A stretch of 64,000 nucleotides of DNA from Paenarthrobacter sp. A20 (GCF_024168825.1 NZ_JALJWH010000001.1:1364001-1428000); one strand, 5' to 3'; positions 1 to 9,125 are shown, counted from the stretch's first letter. Numbers and translations: made by a program. Notes: a model not told the origin generated them from the letters alone.

Positions 1-20
1 CATTCGACGCCGGAAAGTGA
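1..20 (+). CDS. 3' tail of an upstream gene, probably the partner siderophore permease
   Basis: A reading frame enters from the left edge and ends with the codons for FDAGK and a TGA at 18-20, eight bases before the next ATG. FecCD permeases are usually encoded in pairs just before their ATPase, so this is likely the end of the first permease gene. That identity is inferred from position only, because five residues cannot identify a family. Confidence 0.35.
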
Positions 21-27
21 GCACGCT

Positions 28-1116
28 ATGACATCGGTTGATCAGGCGACGTCCGCTGATCGTGCGTCTTCCATCGACTTCGGTCGTCGCACCTTCGCCG
101 TTCGCCATTTTGGCGGACGCGTCTCACTTCGCGTCGACGTCCGCACCCTGGTTGTCACCGCCGTCCTGTTTGCCGCCGCACTGGCGCTCGCCGTCGTCGC
201 CCTTGGCCTGGGCGAGTTCAGAGTTGCGGTACCGGACGTTGTTTCGGCGCTGCTGGGGCACTCCAGCGGTGCCGTGCACATGGTGGTGGTGGAGTGGAGA
301 TTGCCCCGCGTCCTCCTGGCCCTGTTGTTGGGGGCGGCCATGGGGGTCAGCGGGGCAATCTTCCAATCGCTGACCCGCAACGCGCTGGGAAGCCCGGACG
401 TGATCGGTTTCAACACCGGCGCCTACACGGGAGCGCTGGTGGTCATCCTGTTGATGGGCGGCGGCTACTTTGCCGTGTCTGCCGGTGCGCTGGTGGGCGG
501 GCTGGTGACTGCCGCACTGGTTTACTTGTTCGCCTTCAAGAAGGGCATCCAAGGTTTTCGGCTCATCATTGCCGGCATCGCAGTGAGCGCCATGTTGGCG
601 TCGGTGAACACCTTCATGATCCTCAAGGCGTCCTTGGAGCAGGCCATGTCCGCTGCCGTCTGGGGTGCCGGGTCCCTGAACAAGATCACATGGGACCAAG
701 TTCTGCCTGTGGTGATCGTGTTCGTGGTGCTGCTGGCGGTGCTGTCATTGTACGGGCGGCGGTTGGGGCTCCTGGAGATGGGCGACGACGCCGCCCGGGC
801 CTTGGGCGTCCGGCTGGAAGGCTCGCGGCTGGTCCTCGCAGTGGTGGGCGTGGCTTTGACCGCGATGGTCACCGCCGCGGCTGGTCCCATTGCCTTTGTT
901 TCTTTGGCGGCACCACAGCTGGCCCGCCGCCTGACCCGTTCCGCTTCCGTGGGAATGGTTCCCTCTGCCGCCATGGGTGCATTCCTCCTGGTGGCCAGCG
1001 ACATCGTGGCGCAGAACCTTTTCGCGCCGATCCAACTGCCCGTGGGCGTAGTGACCGTCAGCATCGGTGGCTGCTACCTCGTGTGGCTCCTTGCCCGTGA
1101 GGTGAAGCGGCAATGA
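28..1116 (+). CDS. FecCD-family ferric-siderophore ABC transporter permease
   Basis: This 362-residue polytopic membrane protein is the channel subunit of an ABC importer for ferric siderophores (FecCD/BtuC family). A roughly 40-residue polar N-terminus is followed by about nine or ten hydrophobic segments. Family features include WRLPRVLLALLLGAAMGVSG near residue 90 and the cytoplasmic coupling region around residues 250-270 (GDDAARALGVRLE). The stop overlaps a possible ATG of the ATPase gene and lies just before its Shine-Dalgarno sequence, so the two are co-transcribed. No Fur-type operator can be judged because the promoter lies outside the window. The substrate class is known for the family; the exact siderophore is not visible. 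Confidence 0.93.
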   Translation: MTSVDQATSADRASSIDFGRRTFAVRHFGGRVSLRVDVRTLVVTAVLFAAALALAVVALGLGEFRVAVPDVVSALLGHSSGAVHMVVVEWRLPRVLLALLLGAAMGVSGAIFQSLTRNALGSPDVIGFNTGAYTGALVVILLMGGGYFAVSAGALVGGLVTAALVYLFAFKKGIQGFRLIIAGIAVSAMLASVNTFMILKASLEQAMSAAVWGAGSLNKITWDQVLPVVIVFVVLLAVLSLYGRRLGLLEMGDDAARALGVRLEGSRLVLAVVGVALTAMVTAAAGPIAFVSLAAPQLARRLTRSASVGMVPSAAMGAFLLVASDIVAQNLFAPIQLPVGVVTVSIGGCYLVWLLAREVKRQ

Positions 1117-1139
1117 GTGAAGAATTGAAGGAGATTGCT

Positions 1140-1967
1140 ATGACTGACGTGGTGCTTGAAACGGTTCCTGTTCCTGGGTTGGCGCCGGTTGCCGCACGCC
1201 TCAGCGCCGAGAACGTGAGCCTGGGTTACGCGGGCCGCACTGTGTCTTCGGCGCTGGACGTGCGGATTCCCGACGGCGAATTCACGGTCATCGTGGGCCC
1301 CAATGCCTGCGGTAAATCGACGCTGCTGCGGGCGCTGTCCCGGCTGCTGGAGCCCAGCTCCGGGTCCGTGCTGTTGGACGGCAAGAGCATCTCGTCCTAC
1401 GGTGCCAAGGAGGTGGCCCGACGTCTGGGTTTGTTGCCGCAAACCTCCATTGCGCCCGACGGGATCACCGTGGCGGACCTCGTTGCCAGGGGGCGCTACC
1501 CGCACCAGAAGTTGCTGCGTCAGTGGTCTGAGGCAGATGAGGCCGCGGTCGTTGCCGCCCTGGAGGCCACCAACGTGACCTCGCTGTCCGGCCGATTGGT
1601 GGACGAACTCTCCGGCGGGCAGCGGCAGCGCGTGTGGGTGGCCATGGTCCTCGCTCAGCAAACCCCGCTGCTCCTGTTGGATGAGCCCACCACGTTCCTT
1701 GATATCGCGCACCAGATCGAGCTTCTGGAGTTGTTCCGGCGCCTCAATGGCGAAGGCAACACCCTGGTGGCCGTGCTCCACGACCTCAACCACGCCTGCC
1801 GCTATGCCACCCACCTGATCGCGATGAAGGACGGCGCAGTGGTTGCCGAGGGCCGGCCCGCCGATGTTGTGACGGCCGAGCTGGTGGAGCACGTGTTCGG
1901 GCTGCCGTGCATCGTGATCGACGATCCCGTGAGCCACACGCCGCTGGTGATCCCGCTGGGGTCTTGA
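1140..1967 (+). CDS. siderophore ABC transporter ATP-binding protein (FecE/FepC-like)
   Basis: This is the cytoplasmic ATPase that powers the iron-siderophore importer encoded just upstream. From the ATG at 1140 the protein is 275 residues. It shows Walker A GPNACGKST (about residues 53-61), a Q-loop LLPQ, the signature LSGGQ, Walker B LLLLDE and the H-loop HD. The start at 1140 is preferred because GAAGGAG sits 7 bases upstream; an in-frame ATG at 1113 overlaps the permease stop and would add nine residues. The gene ends 19 bases from the convergent LysR gene. Confidence 0.93.
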   Translation: MTDVVLETVPVPGLAPVAARLSAENVSLGYAGRTVSSALDVRIPDGEFTVIVGPNACGKSTLLRALSRLLEPSSGSVLLDGKSISSYGAKEVARRLGLLPQTSIAPDGITVADLVARGRYPHQKLLRQWSEADEAAVVAALEATNVTSLSGRLVDELSGGQRQRVWVAMVLAQQTPLLLLDEPTTFLDIAHQIELLELFRRLNGEGNTLVAVLHDLNHACRYATHLIAMKDGAVVAEGRPADVVTAELVEHVFGLPCIVIDDPVSHTPLVIPLGS

Positions 1968-1986
1968 TTTACCCGCGGGGTGGACC

Positions 1987-2883
1987 TCAGCCTGCGCCCA
2001 ACAACTCCTCCCGCCGGTTCTCCGTCTCTTCACGCAAGGCCTGCACGACGGCGGCTACCGCGGGGCGGCGCATGGAGTCCGGGCGGAGGACCATCCAGTA
2101 GGGGAGGAGCTCGGCGAAGTCCGACGGCAGGAGCCGCACCAAATCCGCGTGCCGATCGGCCATGAAGCACGGCAGGAACCCGATGCCTGCCCCTGCCCGG
2201 GTGGCCTCGACGTGGACGAACACATTGGTGGAGCTCAGCCCGTCGCGCATGGTCGGGACCAACCTGCGGGGCGCATCCAGGTCGTCCACTTGCAGCATGG
2301 AATCCACGAAGTAGACCAGTTGGTGCTCCGTGAGCTCTTCGACGCTGGCGGGTGACCCGTGGTCCGTCAAGTACGCGCGGGACGCGTACATTCCCAGCCG
2401 GTATTCGCCGAGCCTGATCGCTTGGGCACGGTGCACCTGCGGCGTCCCGACCACCACCTCGATGTCCAAACCGGACCGCTGCTGCAATGCCCGCCGGGTC
2501 ACTGTCACGATCTCGAAACTCAGCCCGGGGTGCGCCCTCCGCAAGCGCGCCACCGCTGGGGCCGCGATATATGCGCTGAAGCCATCGGTCGCGGTCATGC
2601 GCACGACGCCGGTAATCGGGTCTGGTGCGCGGTCGCTGGGTCCCAGCGTGCCCACCGCAGCTTCGATTCGCTCTGCGGCCTGCACGGCTTCGGTGCCCAA
2701 CTCCGTCACCTCCCAACCACCGGCTGCTCGTGCAAGGACCCTGCCGCCCAGCGCCTTCTCCAGCGCCGCTATCCTGCGCGAAACGGTGGTGTGGTTGAGC
2801 CCCAAGGCTTGGGCCGCCGTCGTGAATCTTCCTGAACGTGAGACGGCCAGGAAGATGAGAAGGTCATCGGGATTCGGCTTCAT
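1987..2883 (-). CDS. LysR-family transcriptional regulator
   Basis: This 298-residue protein has the LysR layout: an N-terminal winged HTH (residues about 5-65, containing the FTTAAQALGLNHTTVSRRIAA-type helix pair) and a type 2 periplasmic-binding-like effector domain. It is divergent from the MHS transporter at 3021 and is probably its regulator. The ATG at 2883 gives the usual LysR beginning (MKPNPDDLLIFLAV); a GTG at 2901 has AGAGG eight bases upstream and is an alternative. A dyad TGTGGATCACA at 2969-2979 in the shared upstream region is a possible binding site. The effector is unknown. Confidence 0.9.
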   Translation of the reverse strand: MKPNPDDLLIFLAVSRSGRFTTAAQALGLNHTTVSRRIAALEKALGGRVLARAAGGWEVTELGTEAVQAAERIEAAVGTLGPSDRAPDPITGVVRMTATDGFSAYIAAPAVARLRRAHPGLSFEIVTVTRRALQQRSGLDIEVVVGTPQVHRAQAIRLGEYRLGMYASRAYLTDHGSPASVEELTEHQLVYFVDSMLQVDDLDAPRRLVPTMRDGLSSTNVFVHVEATRAGAGIGFLPCFMADRHADLVRLLPSDFAELLPYWMVLRPDSMRRPAVAAVVQALREETENRREELLGAG

Positions 2884-2968
2884 ATCTGCAATTTTGCACA
2901 CACATGGTGCCTCTTTGGTCATTGAGGCGCGGCAAATCTGCGGCAATACTCAGTGGAGCATTTCGTGT

Positions 2969-2979
2969 TGTGGATCACA
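2969..2979. promoter_or_regulatory. possible LysR operator dyad in the divergent region
   Basis: TGTGGATCACA has 4-base inverted arms and lies between the divergent LysR and MHS-transporter genes, about 40 bases before the transporter start. Position supports a regulatory role. The dyad is short and could be chance. Confidence 0.3.
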
Positions 2980-3020
2980 TCACGTTCACAAGGGTCAAAG
3001 AGGACACTGAGGAGATGGAT

Positions 3021-4409
3021 ATGAGCGTAGAGCAGCGCTCCGCATCAAGAGCCGGGAAAGACGCCGGCAAGGGCTCCGGCCTGAAGAAGATCGTCGCGGC
3101 GTCGATGGTGGGCACCGTGGTGGAGTGGTACGAGTTCTTCCTGTACGCCACCGCCGCCACCCTGGTATTCGGCAAGTACTTCTTCCCCAGCACGGGCAAC
3201 GAACTGGACGGCATCATTCAGGCGTTCATCACCTACGCTGTGGGTTTCGTAGCCCGGCCACTCGGCGGAATCGTGTTCGGCCAGATCGGTGACAAACTCG
3301 GCCGCAAGCCCACCCTGCAGCTGACCATCGTGATCGTGGGCGTCTCCACCTTCCTGATGGGCTGCCTCCCTGGCTTCATGGAAATCGGGTACTGGGCACC
3401 GGCCATGCTGGTGGCTCTCCGCTTCATCCAGGGCTTCGCGCTCGGCGGGGAATGGGGCGGCGCCGTTCTGCTCGTGGCTGAGCACAGCCCCAACAAGTCC
3501 CGCGGCTTCTGGTCCTCATGGCCACAGGCTGCCGTGCCGGTGGGCAACCTCCTGGCCACCCTGGTCCTGTTCGTCATGTCCACCACGCTCAGCAGCGAGG
3601 CCTTCCTCGGCTGGGGCTGGCGCGTCGCGTTCTGGCTGTCTGCCGTGATCGTGTTCGTTGGCTACTACATCCGTACCCACGTCACCGAAGCCCCGATCTT
3701 CCTTGAGGCCAAGGCGCAGGTGGAGGAGTCCAAGGCCATCAGCTACGGCGTGGGCGAGGTCATCCGCAAGTACCCCAAGGGAATCCTCCAGGCCATGGGC
3801 CTGCGCTTCGCGGAGAACATCATGTACTACCTGGTGGTGAGCTTCGCGATCGTCTACCTCAAGAGCGTCCACAAGTACGACACGTCCTCGCTCCTGATGG
3901 CACTGCTGATCGCCCACGTCATCCACTTCCTGGTCATTCCCCAGGTGGGACGACTGGTGGATTCATGGGGACGCAAGCCCGTGTACCTGGTTGGCGCGAT
4001 CGCCGGTGCAACCTGGCCGTTCTTCGCCTTCCCCATGTTCGACACCAGGAACGCTGTGGTGATCGTGCTCGCCGTGACCATCGGCCTCTGCCTGCATGCC
4101 TTCATGTACGCCGGGCAGCCGGCCATCATGTCCGAGCTCTTCCCCACCCGCATGCGCTACTCCGGCGTTTCCCTCGGCTCGCAGGTCACGTCGATCTTCG
4201 CCGGCTCACTCGCGCCGCTCCTGGCGACCCAGTGGCTCAAGGACACCGGCTCATGGGTTCCCACCGCGATCTATCTTGTGGTCGCGTGCGCCATCACCGT
4301 CGTCGCCGTCGTTTCGCTCAAGGAAACCAAGGGCATCGCGCTCCAAGAGGTGGACGAGGCCGACGCGATCCGGCACGGGCTGGTTACTTCATCCGCTTCG
4401 AAAGGCTAG
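3021..4409 (+). CDS. MHS-family (metabolite:H+ symporter) MFS transporter
   Basis: This 462-residue, 12-segment membrane protein belongs to the MFS subfamily that includes shikimate, citrate, proline/betaine and alpha-ketoglutarate proton symporters. Family signatures are the N-terminal ASMVGTVVEWYEFFLYATAA and the loop 2-3 motif GQIGDKLGRK, plus RFIQGFALGGEWGG near TM4. The start at 3021 has GAGGAG six bases upstream; an ATG at 3015 would have no spacing. A 3-hydroxybutyrate dehydrogenase follows after 4 bases, so uptake of a hydroxy acid such as 3-hydroxybutyrate is a reasonable inference, not a demonstrated substrate. Confidence 0.92.
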   Translation: MSVEQRSASRAGKDAGKGSGLKKIVAASMVGTVVEWYEFFLYATAATLVFGKYFFPSTGNELDGIIQAFITYAVGFVARPLGGIVFGQIGDKLGRKPTLQLTIVIVGVSTFLMGCLPGFMEIGYWAPAMLVALRFIQGFALGGEWGGAVLLVAEHSPNKSRGFWSSWPQAAVPVGNLLATLVLFVMSTTLSSEAFLGWGWRVAFWLSAVIVFVGYYIRTHVTEAPIFLEAKAQVEESKAISYGVGEVIRKYPKGILQAMGLRFAENIMYYLVVSFAIVYLKSVHKYDTSSLLMALLIAHVIHFLVIPQVGRLVDSWGRKPVYLVGAIAGATWPFFAFPMFDTRNAVVIVLAVTIGLCLHAFMYAGQPAIMSELFPTRMRYSGVSLGSQVTSIFAGSLAPLLATQWLKDTGSWVPTAIYLVVACAITVVAVVSLKETKGIALQEVDEADAIRHGLVTSSASKG

Positions 4410-4413
4410 ACCC

Positions 4414-5163
4414 ATGGACAACTCCCTGAACGGACGCAAAGCCCTGGTGACCGGTGGCGCGAGCGGAATCGGGGCCGCCTGTGCCCGGGCCCTCGCCGCC
4501 CGCGGGGCGAAGGTAGTAGTGGCCGACGTCGATGCCTCCGGAGCCGCGGCCTTGGCCGACGAGCTGGGCGGCACCGCCTGGACGGTTGATCTGCTGGACG
4601 TGGACGCCCTGGCCGCACTGAGCCTCGACTGCGACATCCTGGTCAACAACGCCGGCATCCAGAAGGTCGCGCCGATCGAGGAGTTTGAACCCGCGGAGTT
4701 CCGGCGGATCCTGGCCCTGATGCTGGAGGCTCCGTTCCTCCTCATCAGGGCCGCGCTCCCGCATATGTATGCCAACGGGTTCGGCCGGATCATCAATATC
4801 TCATCGGTCCACGGCCTCCGGGCCTCCGCCTACAAGAGCGCGTACGTCTCCGCCAAGCACGGCCTTGAGGGACTCAGCAAGGTCACTGCCTTGGAGGGTG
4901 GCGAGCACGGCGTCACGTCCAACTGCATCAACCCGGGCTACGTACGCACGCCGTTGGTGGAGAAGCAGATCGCCGACCAGGCCCGGCTCCACGGCATCCC
5001 CGAGGCCGAAGTCCTGGCCAAAGTGATGCTGACGGAGTCCGCGGTCAAGCGCCTGGTGGAGGTGGAGGAAGTTGCGTCGCTGGCAGCCTGGATGGCCTCC
5101 GACGACGCCGGCATGGTCACCGGCGCGAGCTACACCATGGACGGTGGTTGGTCGGCCCGGTAG
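4414..5163 (+). CDS. bdhA: D-3-hydroxybutyrate dehydrogenase (SDR family)
   Basis: The predicted reaction is NAD-dependent oxidation of D-3-hydroxybutyrate to acetoacetate in the cytoplasm. The 249-residue SDR has TGGASGIG near the N-terminus, NNAG, catalytic Ser in ISSVHG, YxxxK (YVSAK), and the C-terminal TMDGGWSAR typical of bacterial 3-hydroxybutyrate dehydrogenases. The ISSVHGL..S.YKSAY stretch is characteristic of that subfamily. It follows the MHS transporter by 4 bases and should be translationally coupled to it. CoA-transferase and thiolase genes at 58-61 kb could complete conversion to acetyl-CoA. Confidence 0.85.
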   Translation: MDNSLNGRKALVTGGASGIGAACARALAARGAKVVVADVDASGAAALADELGGTAWTVDLLDVDALAALSLDCDILVNNAGIQKVAPIEEFEPAEFRRILALMLEAPFLLIRAALPHMYANGFGRIINISSVHGLRASAYKSAYVSAKHGLEGLSKVTALEGGEHGVTSNCINPGYVRTPLVEKQIADQARLHGIPEAEVLAKVMLTESAVKRLVEVEEVASLAAWMASDDAGMVTGASYTMDGGWSAR

Positions 5164-5187
5164 GCCCGGTCGGCGGGGGAATTCGGG

Positions 5188-5565
5188 CTAACTTTGGCCG
5201 CCGATGATTTCTTCGGCATTATCGAAGGCCCAGGTCACCAGGGGGATCAGCAGTGCCGTGAGCTCGCGGCCGCGTTCAGTCAGGCTGTAGTCCACGCGCG
5301 GCGGGATGACGGGTCGTGCGTCGCGGCGTACCAGTCCGTCCCGTTCGAGCGTTTTCAGGGTTTGGGCCAGCATTTTCTCGCTGATGCCCTCAGCCCGTCG
5401 GCGCAGTTCGCTCCATCGCTGATCTCCTTCGGACAGCGACAGCAGGATCAGCACGCCCCATTTGCTGGTGATGTGGTCCAGTACCGTCCTGCTCGGGCAG
5501 CCGGCTGGGAAGACACCGTCCGCGACGCCGGCAGGGAGGGGAGCCAAGAGGGTACTTACTTTCAT
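5188..5565 (-). CDS. HxlR-family winged-helix regulator
   Basis: This 125-residue protein has the HxlR/MarR-like winged helix with the family's N-terminal Cys (FPAGCPSRTVLDHITSKWG, residues about 20-38) followed by RWSELRRRAEGISEKMLAQTL and the wing around residues 75-95. Such proteins repress a divergent oxidoreductase gene and respond to electrophiles or oxidation through the Cys. It is divergent from the NAD(P)-binding protein at 5672, and three GTAC-containing direct repeats lie across its start. Control of the neighbour is inferred. Confidence 0.92.
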   Translation of the reverse strand: MKVSTLLAPLPAGVADGVFPAGCPSRTVLDHITSKWGVLILLSLSEGDQRWSELRRRAEGISEKMLAQTLKTLERDGLVRRDARPVIPPRVDYSLTERGRELTALLIPLVTWAFDNAEEIIGGQS

Positions 5566-5600
5566 GTCAGTACCTTACCTTTAAGTGCGTACTCTCTTTC
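5552..5600 (+). promoter_or_regulatory. three GTAC direct repeats, candidate HxlR operator
   Basis: GTACTTACTTTC, GTACCTTACCTTT and GTACTCTCTTTC begin at 5552, 5570 and 5589, spaced 18 and 19 bases. They span the HxlR start and the divergent promoter region. HxlR-type regulators are known to use paired GTAC-like half sites. A further inverted repeat GGAAGTTAT (5602-5610) and ATAACTTCC (5647-5655) brackets the leader of the reductase gene. Confidence 0.5.
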
Positions 5601-5671
5601 GGGAAGTTATCCATGAAAGCACTGGTTGTGATCGGTGACCGACCCAATAACTTCCTTGAAAGGAACCAGTC

Positions 5672-6535
5672 ATGAGCATCGTCATTACCGGAGCAACAGG
5701 CCAGCTGGGCCGCCACGTCATAGAGGCCCTGCTCGAGCGCAATGTCCCCGCTGACAGCATTGTTGCCACCGGCCGCTCCATCGAAAAGCTGTCCGGCTTT
5801 GTTGCCCGCGGCGTTCGCGCGGCTGCAATGGACTACGACGACGCTGCTTCGGTGGCCCAAGCGCTTAAGGGTGCCACCAAGGTCCTTCTCATTTCGGGAA
5901 GCGCCGTCGGTCAGCGGGTAGAGCAGCACCGCACGGTCATCGAGGCAGCAAAGGCCGAGGGCGTGGAGCTTCTGGCCTACACCAGCATTGCCAACGCAGA
6001 CACCACCCGCATGAAGCTGGCCGCAGAGCACCAGGCCACGGAATCCATCCTCAAAGAATCCGGCGTTCCCTTCGCCCTCCTTCGCAACAGCTGGTACATC
6101 GAGAACTACACCGATCAGCTGCCGGGAACGCTTGCGCAGGGGGCGCTTGCTGGCAGCGCCGGAAACGGCAAGGTCAGCGGCGCTTCCCGCGCAGACTATG
6201 CACAAGCTGCAGCCGCGGTTCTGGTCGCGGAGCACCAGGCCGGCAAGATCTACGAACTGGGTGGGGACGAGGCCTTTACCTTGGACGAGCTGGCCGCCGA
6301 AATCAGCGCTGCATCAGGGAAGTCCATCGAATACCGAGACCTCCCGGCAGACCAGTACGCCGATCTCTTGACGGGCGCAGGGGTACCGGAAGGCTTCGCG
6401 CAGATCCTGGCCGATACCGATCTGGGCATTGGCCGCGGCGAACTGTTGGTCACCACCGGTGATCTCCGGAAACTGATCGGGCGCCCGGCAACTCCCTTGT
6501 CCGACGCCGTGCGCTCCGCAGCTGCTGCAATCTGA
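5672..6535 (+). CDS. NAD(P)-binding SDR/NmrA-like oxidoreductase (quinone-reductase-like)
   Basis: This 287-residue Rossmann protein opens with ITGATGQLGRHVIEALL (residues 4-20), the atypical-SDR nucleotide site, and has the NSWYIENY segment found in QOR2/NmrA-like proteins. In the family these are NADPH:quinone reductases or redox sensors. The start has AAGGAACC upstream. Divergent pairing with an HxlR regulator suggests a quinone- or electrophile-responsive unit. The gene ends in a perfect 19-bp hairpin shared with the convergent permease gene. Confidence 0.85.
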   Translation: MSIVITGATGQLGRHVIEALLERNVPADSIVATGRSIEKLSGFVARGVRAAAMDYDDAASVAQALKGATKVLLISGSAVGQRVEQHRTVIEAAKAEGVELLAYTSIANADTTRMKLAAEHQATESILKESGVPFALLRNSWYIENYTDQLPGTLAQGALAGSAGNGKVSGASRADYAQAAAAVLVAEHQAGKIYELGGDEAFTLDELAAEISAASGKSIEYRDLPADQYADLLTGAGVPEGFAQILADTDLGIGRGELLVTTGDLRKLIGRPATPLSDAVRSAAAAI

Positions 6536-6556
6536 GCCGAACCCCCTCGCACGACA

Positions 6557-6599
6557 ACAGTTAATGCCAATGTTCCGCGCGAACATTGGCATTAACTGT
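6557..6599. terminator. bidirectional hairpin; member of the IS30-targeted palindrome family
   Basis: A perfect 19-bp inverted repeat (6557-6575 and 6581-6599) surrounds a CGCGC loop between convergent genes. The core ATGCCAATGTTC/GAACATTGGCAT recurs at 26884-26927 and, split by the IS30 element, at 18415-18436 and 19708-19729. A terminator role is inferred from the convergent position and the stability of the stem; there is no clear T-tract. Confidence 0.7.
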
Positions 6600-6616
6600 A
6601 GTTTCGGCGCAGGGAA

Positions 6617-8053
6617 TCAGGCGGTTTCGTCCACCAGCTCTGCCCGGCGCAGCCCTCCACCGCGGACCCACAGTTTGTAGGCCACGAACAGCAGCACCAG
6701 CCACGTGCCACCTACATACAGGGCTACCCGGGTGTCCTCGAAAACGCCGAGGATCACGATCACCATGGCCATGAACGCCATGGTCAGGATGGACGCGGCA
6801 GGCCACAGCGGTGAACCGAATTCCGACGCCGGCAGGCCCTTGCGCTTGATCTCCCGCTTCATGGCGACGTGCGAAGCGAGGATCATCACCCAGACCCACA
6901 CGGTGGCGAACGTGGCGATCGATGCAATCAGCACGAACACGTCCTCTGGAATGACGGCATTCAGGACGACGCCCACCAGCAGGATTCCGCCCATCATCAC
7001 CACGGTCATCCACGGAACACCATGGCGGGAGATCTTGCTGAAGCTCTTGGGTGCGTGGCCCTGCTGGGCCAGTCCAAACAGGATGCGGCCGGCGCCGAAA
7101 ATGTCGCTGTTGATCGCCGAGAGAGCAGCCGTGATGACCACGGCATTGAGGATATGCGGAGCGGCAGGGATGCCCAGTCCGTCAAAGATCTGCACGAACG
7201 GGCTTCCACTGCTGCCGATTTCATTCCACGGGAAGATGCTCATCAGCACGCCCAAGGTCAGGACATAGAAGAGCAGAACGCGGACCGGAACAGTGTTGAC
7301 TGCCTGCGGGATGACCTTCTTGGGATTGGCCGCTTCGCCGGCGGTGATACCGATCGTTTCGATCCCGCCGAAGGCAAACATCACGACGGCGAACGCGGCC
7401 AGTAGCCCCTCGAAACCGTTCGGGAACAAACCGCCGTGGTTCACGAGGTTCCCCAGCCCCGGTGCCACGCCACCGCCGTCGCCCGTTTGGAAGCCGAACA
7501 CGACGATCGCTGCGCCTCCGACGATCATGGCGACAATCGCCACCACCTTGATGAGCGAGAACCAGAACTCGAGCTCACCGAACACCTTCACGCTGAGCAG
7601 GTTCATGGCGCCCAGGAACAGGATGATCGCGAGCACCCAGATCCATCTCTCCACCTGAGGGAACCAGAAGCCCATGTAGATACTGAAGGCCGTGACGTCG
7701 GCAATGGCTACGATCGCCATCTCGAACACGTAGGTCCACCCGGTCACAAAGCCTGCGAACGGTCCCAGATACTTGCTGGCGTACTGGCCGAACGAGCCCG
7801 ACACGGGGTGTCGAACTGCCATTTCGCCGAGGGCGCGCATCACCATGAACACGGCCGCGCCGCCGATGATGTAGGCGAGCAGGACGGCCGGTCCGGCCTT
7901 TTGGATGGCGGAGGCGGAGCCGTAGAAGAGGCCCGTGCCGATCGCGGATCCGAGTGCCATAAAGCGGATGTGGCGGACGTTGAGGCCTCGGCTGAGCGCC
8001 GTACCCGCGGCTTGGAGCACAGAGCTCTCCGCAGCCAGCTTGGTCTGTTGCAT
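6617..8053 (-). CDS. amino acid permease (APC family), probably histidine uptake
   Basis: This 478-residue, 12-segment membrane protein belongs to the amino acid transporter group of the APC superfamily. It shows the TM1 region [20 protein letters not shown] and the conserved [18 protein letters not shown] in TM6/loop. The ATG at 8053 is chosen because GAGAAGG lies about 8 bases upstream; an upstream in-frame extension lacks membrane or family features. It is divergent from the IclR gene of the hut cluster, so histidine or urocanate is the probable substrate by context, as for HutT-type permeases. Other amino acids cannot be excluded. Confidence 0.88.
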   Translation of the reverse strand: MQQTKLAAESSVLQAAGTALSRGLNVRHIRFMALGSAIGTGLFYGSASAIQKAGPAVLLAYIIGGAAVFMVMRALGEMAVRHPVSGSFGQYASKYLGPFAGFVTGWTYVFEMAIVAIADVTAFSIYMGFWFPQVERWIWVLAIILFLGAMNLLSVKVFGELEFWFSLIKVVAIVAMIVGGAAIVVFGFQTGDGGGVAPGLGNLVNHGGLFPNGFEGLLAAFAVVMFAFGGIETIGITAGEAANPKKVIPQAVNTVPVRVLLFYVLTLGVLMSIFPWNEIGSSGSPFVQIFDGLGIPAAPHILNAVVITAALSAINSDIFGAGRILFGLAQQGHAPKSFSKISRHGVPWMTVVMMGGILLVGVVLNAVIPEDVFVLIASIATFATVWVWVMILASHVAMKREIKRKGLPASEFGSPLWPAASILTMAFMAMVIVILGVFEDTRVALYVGGTWLVLLFVAYKLWVRGGGLRRAELVDETA

Positions 8054-8188
8054 AGTAAAACCTTCTCGTCTTTGGGAGGGGATCGCTATCCAGCAGATCA
8101 CTTTTGGGCCGCTTGTGATCGGACTCACGGGGGTTTGGTGTCTTTGATCGCAGACACTTCCCGGAAGGCTTGGGTGGCGGGAACGGCA

Positions 8189-8208
8189 ATGTCTGGCATT
8201 TCAGACAT
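8189..8208. promoter_or_regulatory. inverted repeat in the permease/IclR divergent region
   Basis: ATGTCTG at 8189-8195 and CAGACAT at 8202-8208 form 7-base arms with a 6-base spacer. The site is about 110 bases before the IclR start and 136 bases from the permease start. It is a candidate operator for the divergent genes; nothing else in the 265-base interval stood out. Confidence 0.35.
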
Positions 8209-8318
8209 CACCCCGGCGTGGTGGGCTGGCGCCTGCCCTGCCGAGGGTGCACGCTGGAGTACGGGATACCGGACATGCGCTGTTCGACGAGATACCGACC
8301 CCCCAGCAGTGAGGAACC

Positions 8319-9125
8319 ATGACAACGTCGCCAATGGCACCAGGCAAGGCCACCTCCAAAGTCCCTGCCGCCGAAAACACGCTGCGGATCCTGAAACTGT
8401 TGGCCTCGCGCCGTGGTCCCATGGCGGCGTCGAATATTGCCACCGCGCTGGGTCTCCCGCGCTCCAGCGTGTATCACCTGCTGGGTGTGATGGAGGCCAA
8501 TGGCTTCGTCCTGCACCTGCATGAGGAACAGCGTTATGGTCTGGGCATCAGCGCCTTCGAGCTCAGCTCGGCCTACTCACGCCAGGAACCACTGTCGCGT
8601 CTTGGCCGGCCCATGCTTGCTTCGCTGGTGGACGTGATCGGCGAGAGCGCCCACCTCGCCGTGCTCCATGGCCGCGACGTTCTCTACATCGTGGAGGAAC
8701 GCGCCAAGAACCGCCCGAGCCTGGTGACCGACGTCGGGGTCCGCCTGCCCAGTCACCTCACGGCCTCGGGCCGCGCGATTCTGGCCGCCCTGCCAAAGTC
8801 GCAGGTCCGTGCCCTTTACCCCAACGCCGCAGCCTTTACCTCACGGCACGAGGTGGAGTTCCCCATCATGAAGTACTCCGCATTGTCCTCGCATTTGGAC
8901 CAGGTGCGCCAGCGTGGCTACGCCACGGAAAACGGCGAAATTACGCCGGGGTTCTGCTCCATCGCGGCCGCAGTGACGGACCACGTTGGATGGCCGACGG
9001 CGGCAGTCGCCGTCACGTTCTTGGAGGACAAGGTGCCGGCTGAGCAATGGCCGGTGCTGGCTGCCCGCATCCGCAAAGCGGCAGACGAGTTGTCGGTCCG
9101 GATCCACGGGCGCCCTGCCCAGTAG
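8319..9125 (+). CDS. IclR-family regulator of the histidine utilisation genes
   Basis: This 268-residue protein has an N-terminal winged HTH (ENTLRILKLLASRRGPMAAS, then LPRSSVYHLLGVME) and a C-terminal GAF-like effector domain with the family's SGRAILAALP segment. GAGGA precedes the ATG at 8319. It lies between the permease and hutU and is the likely local regulator of histidine catabolism, probably responding to histidine or urocanate. The ligand is inferred from context. Confidence 0.88.
   Translation: MTTSPMAPGKATSKVPAAENTLRILKLLASRRGPMAASNIATALGLPRSSVYHLLGVMEANGFVLHLHEEQRYGLGISAFELSSAYSRQEPLSRLGRPMLASLVDVIGESAHLAVLHGRDVLYIVEERAKNRPSLVTDVGVRLPSHLTASGRAILAALPKSQVRALYPNAAAFTSRHEVEFPIMKYSALSSHLDQVRQRGYATENGEITPGFCSIAAAVTDHVGWPTAAVAVTFLEDKVPAEQWPVLAARIRKAADELSVRIHGRPAQ

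Noticed and set aside
7436..8524. 362-residue plus-strand frame opposite the amino acid permease
   Set aside because: It runs through the permease and the divergent promoter region and is rich in His/Asp/Arg in the manner of antisense frames.
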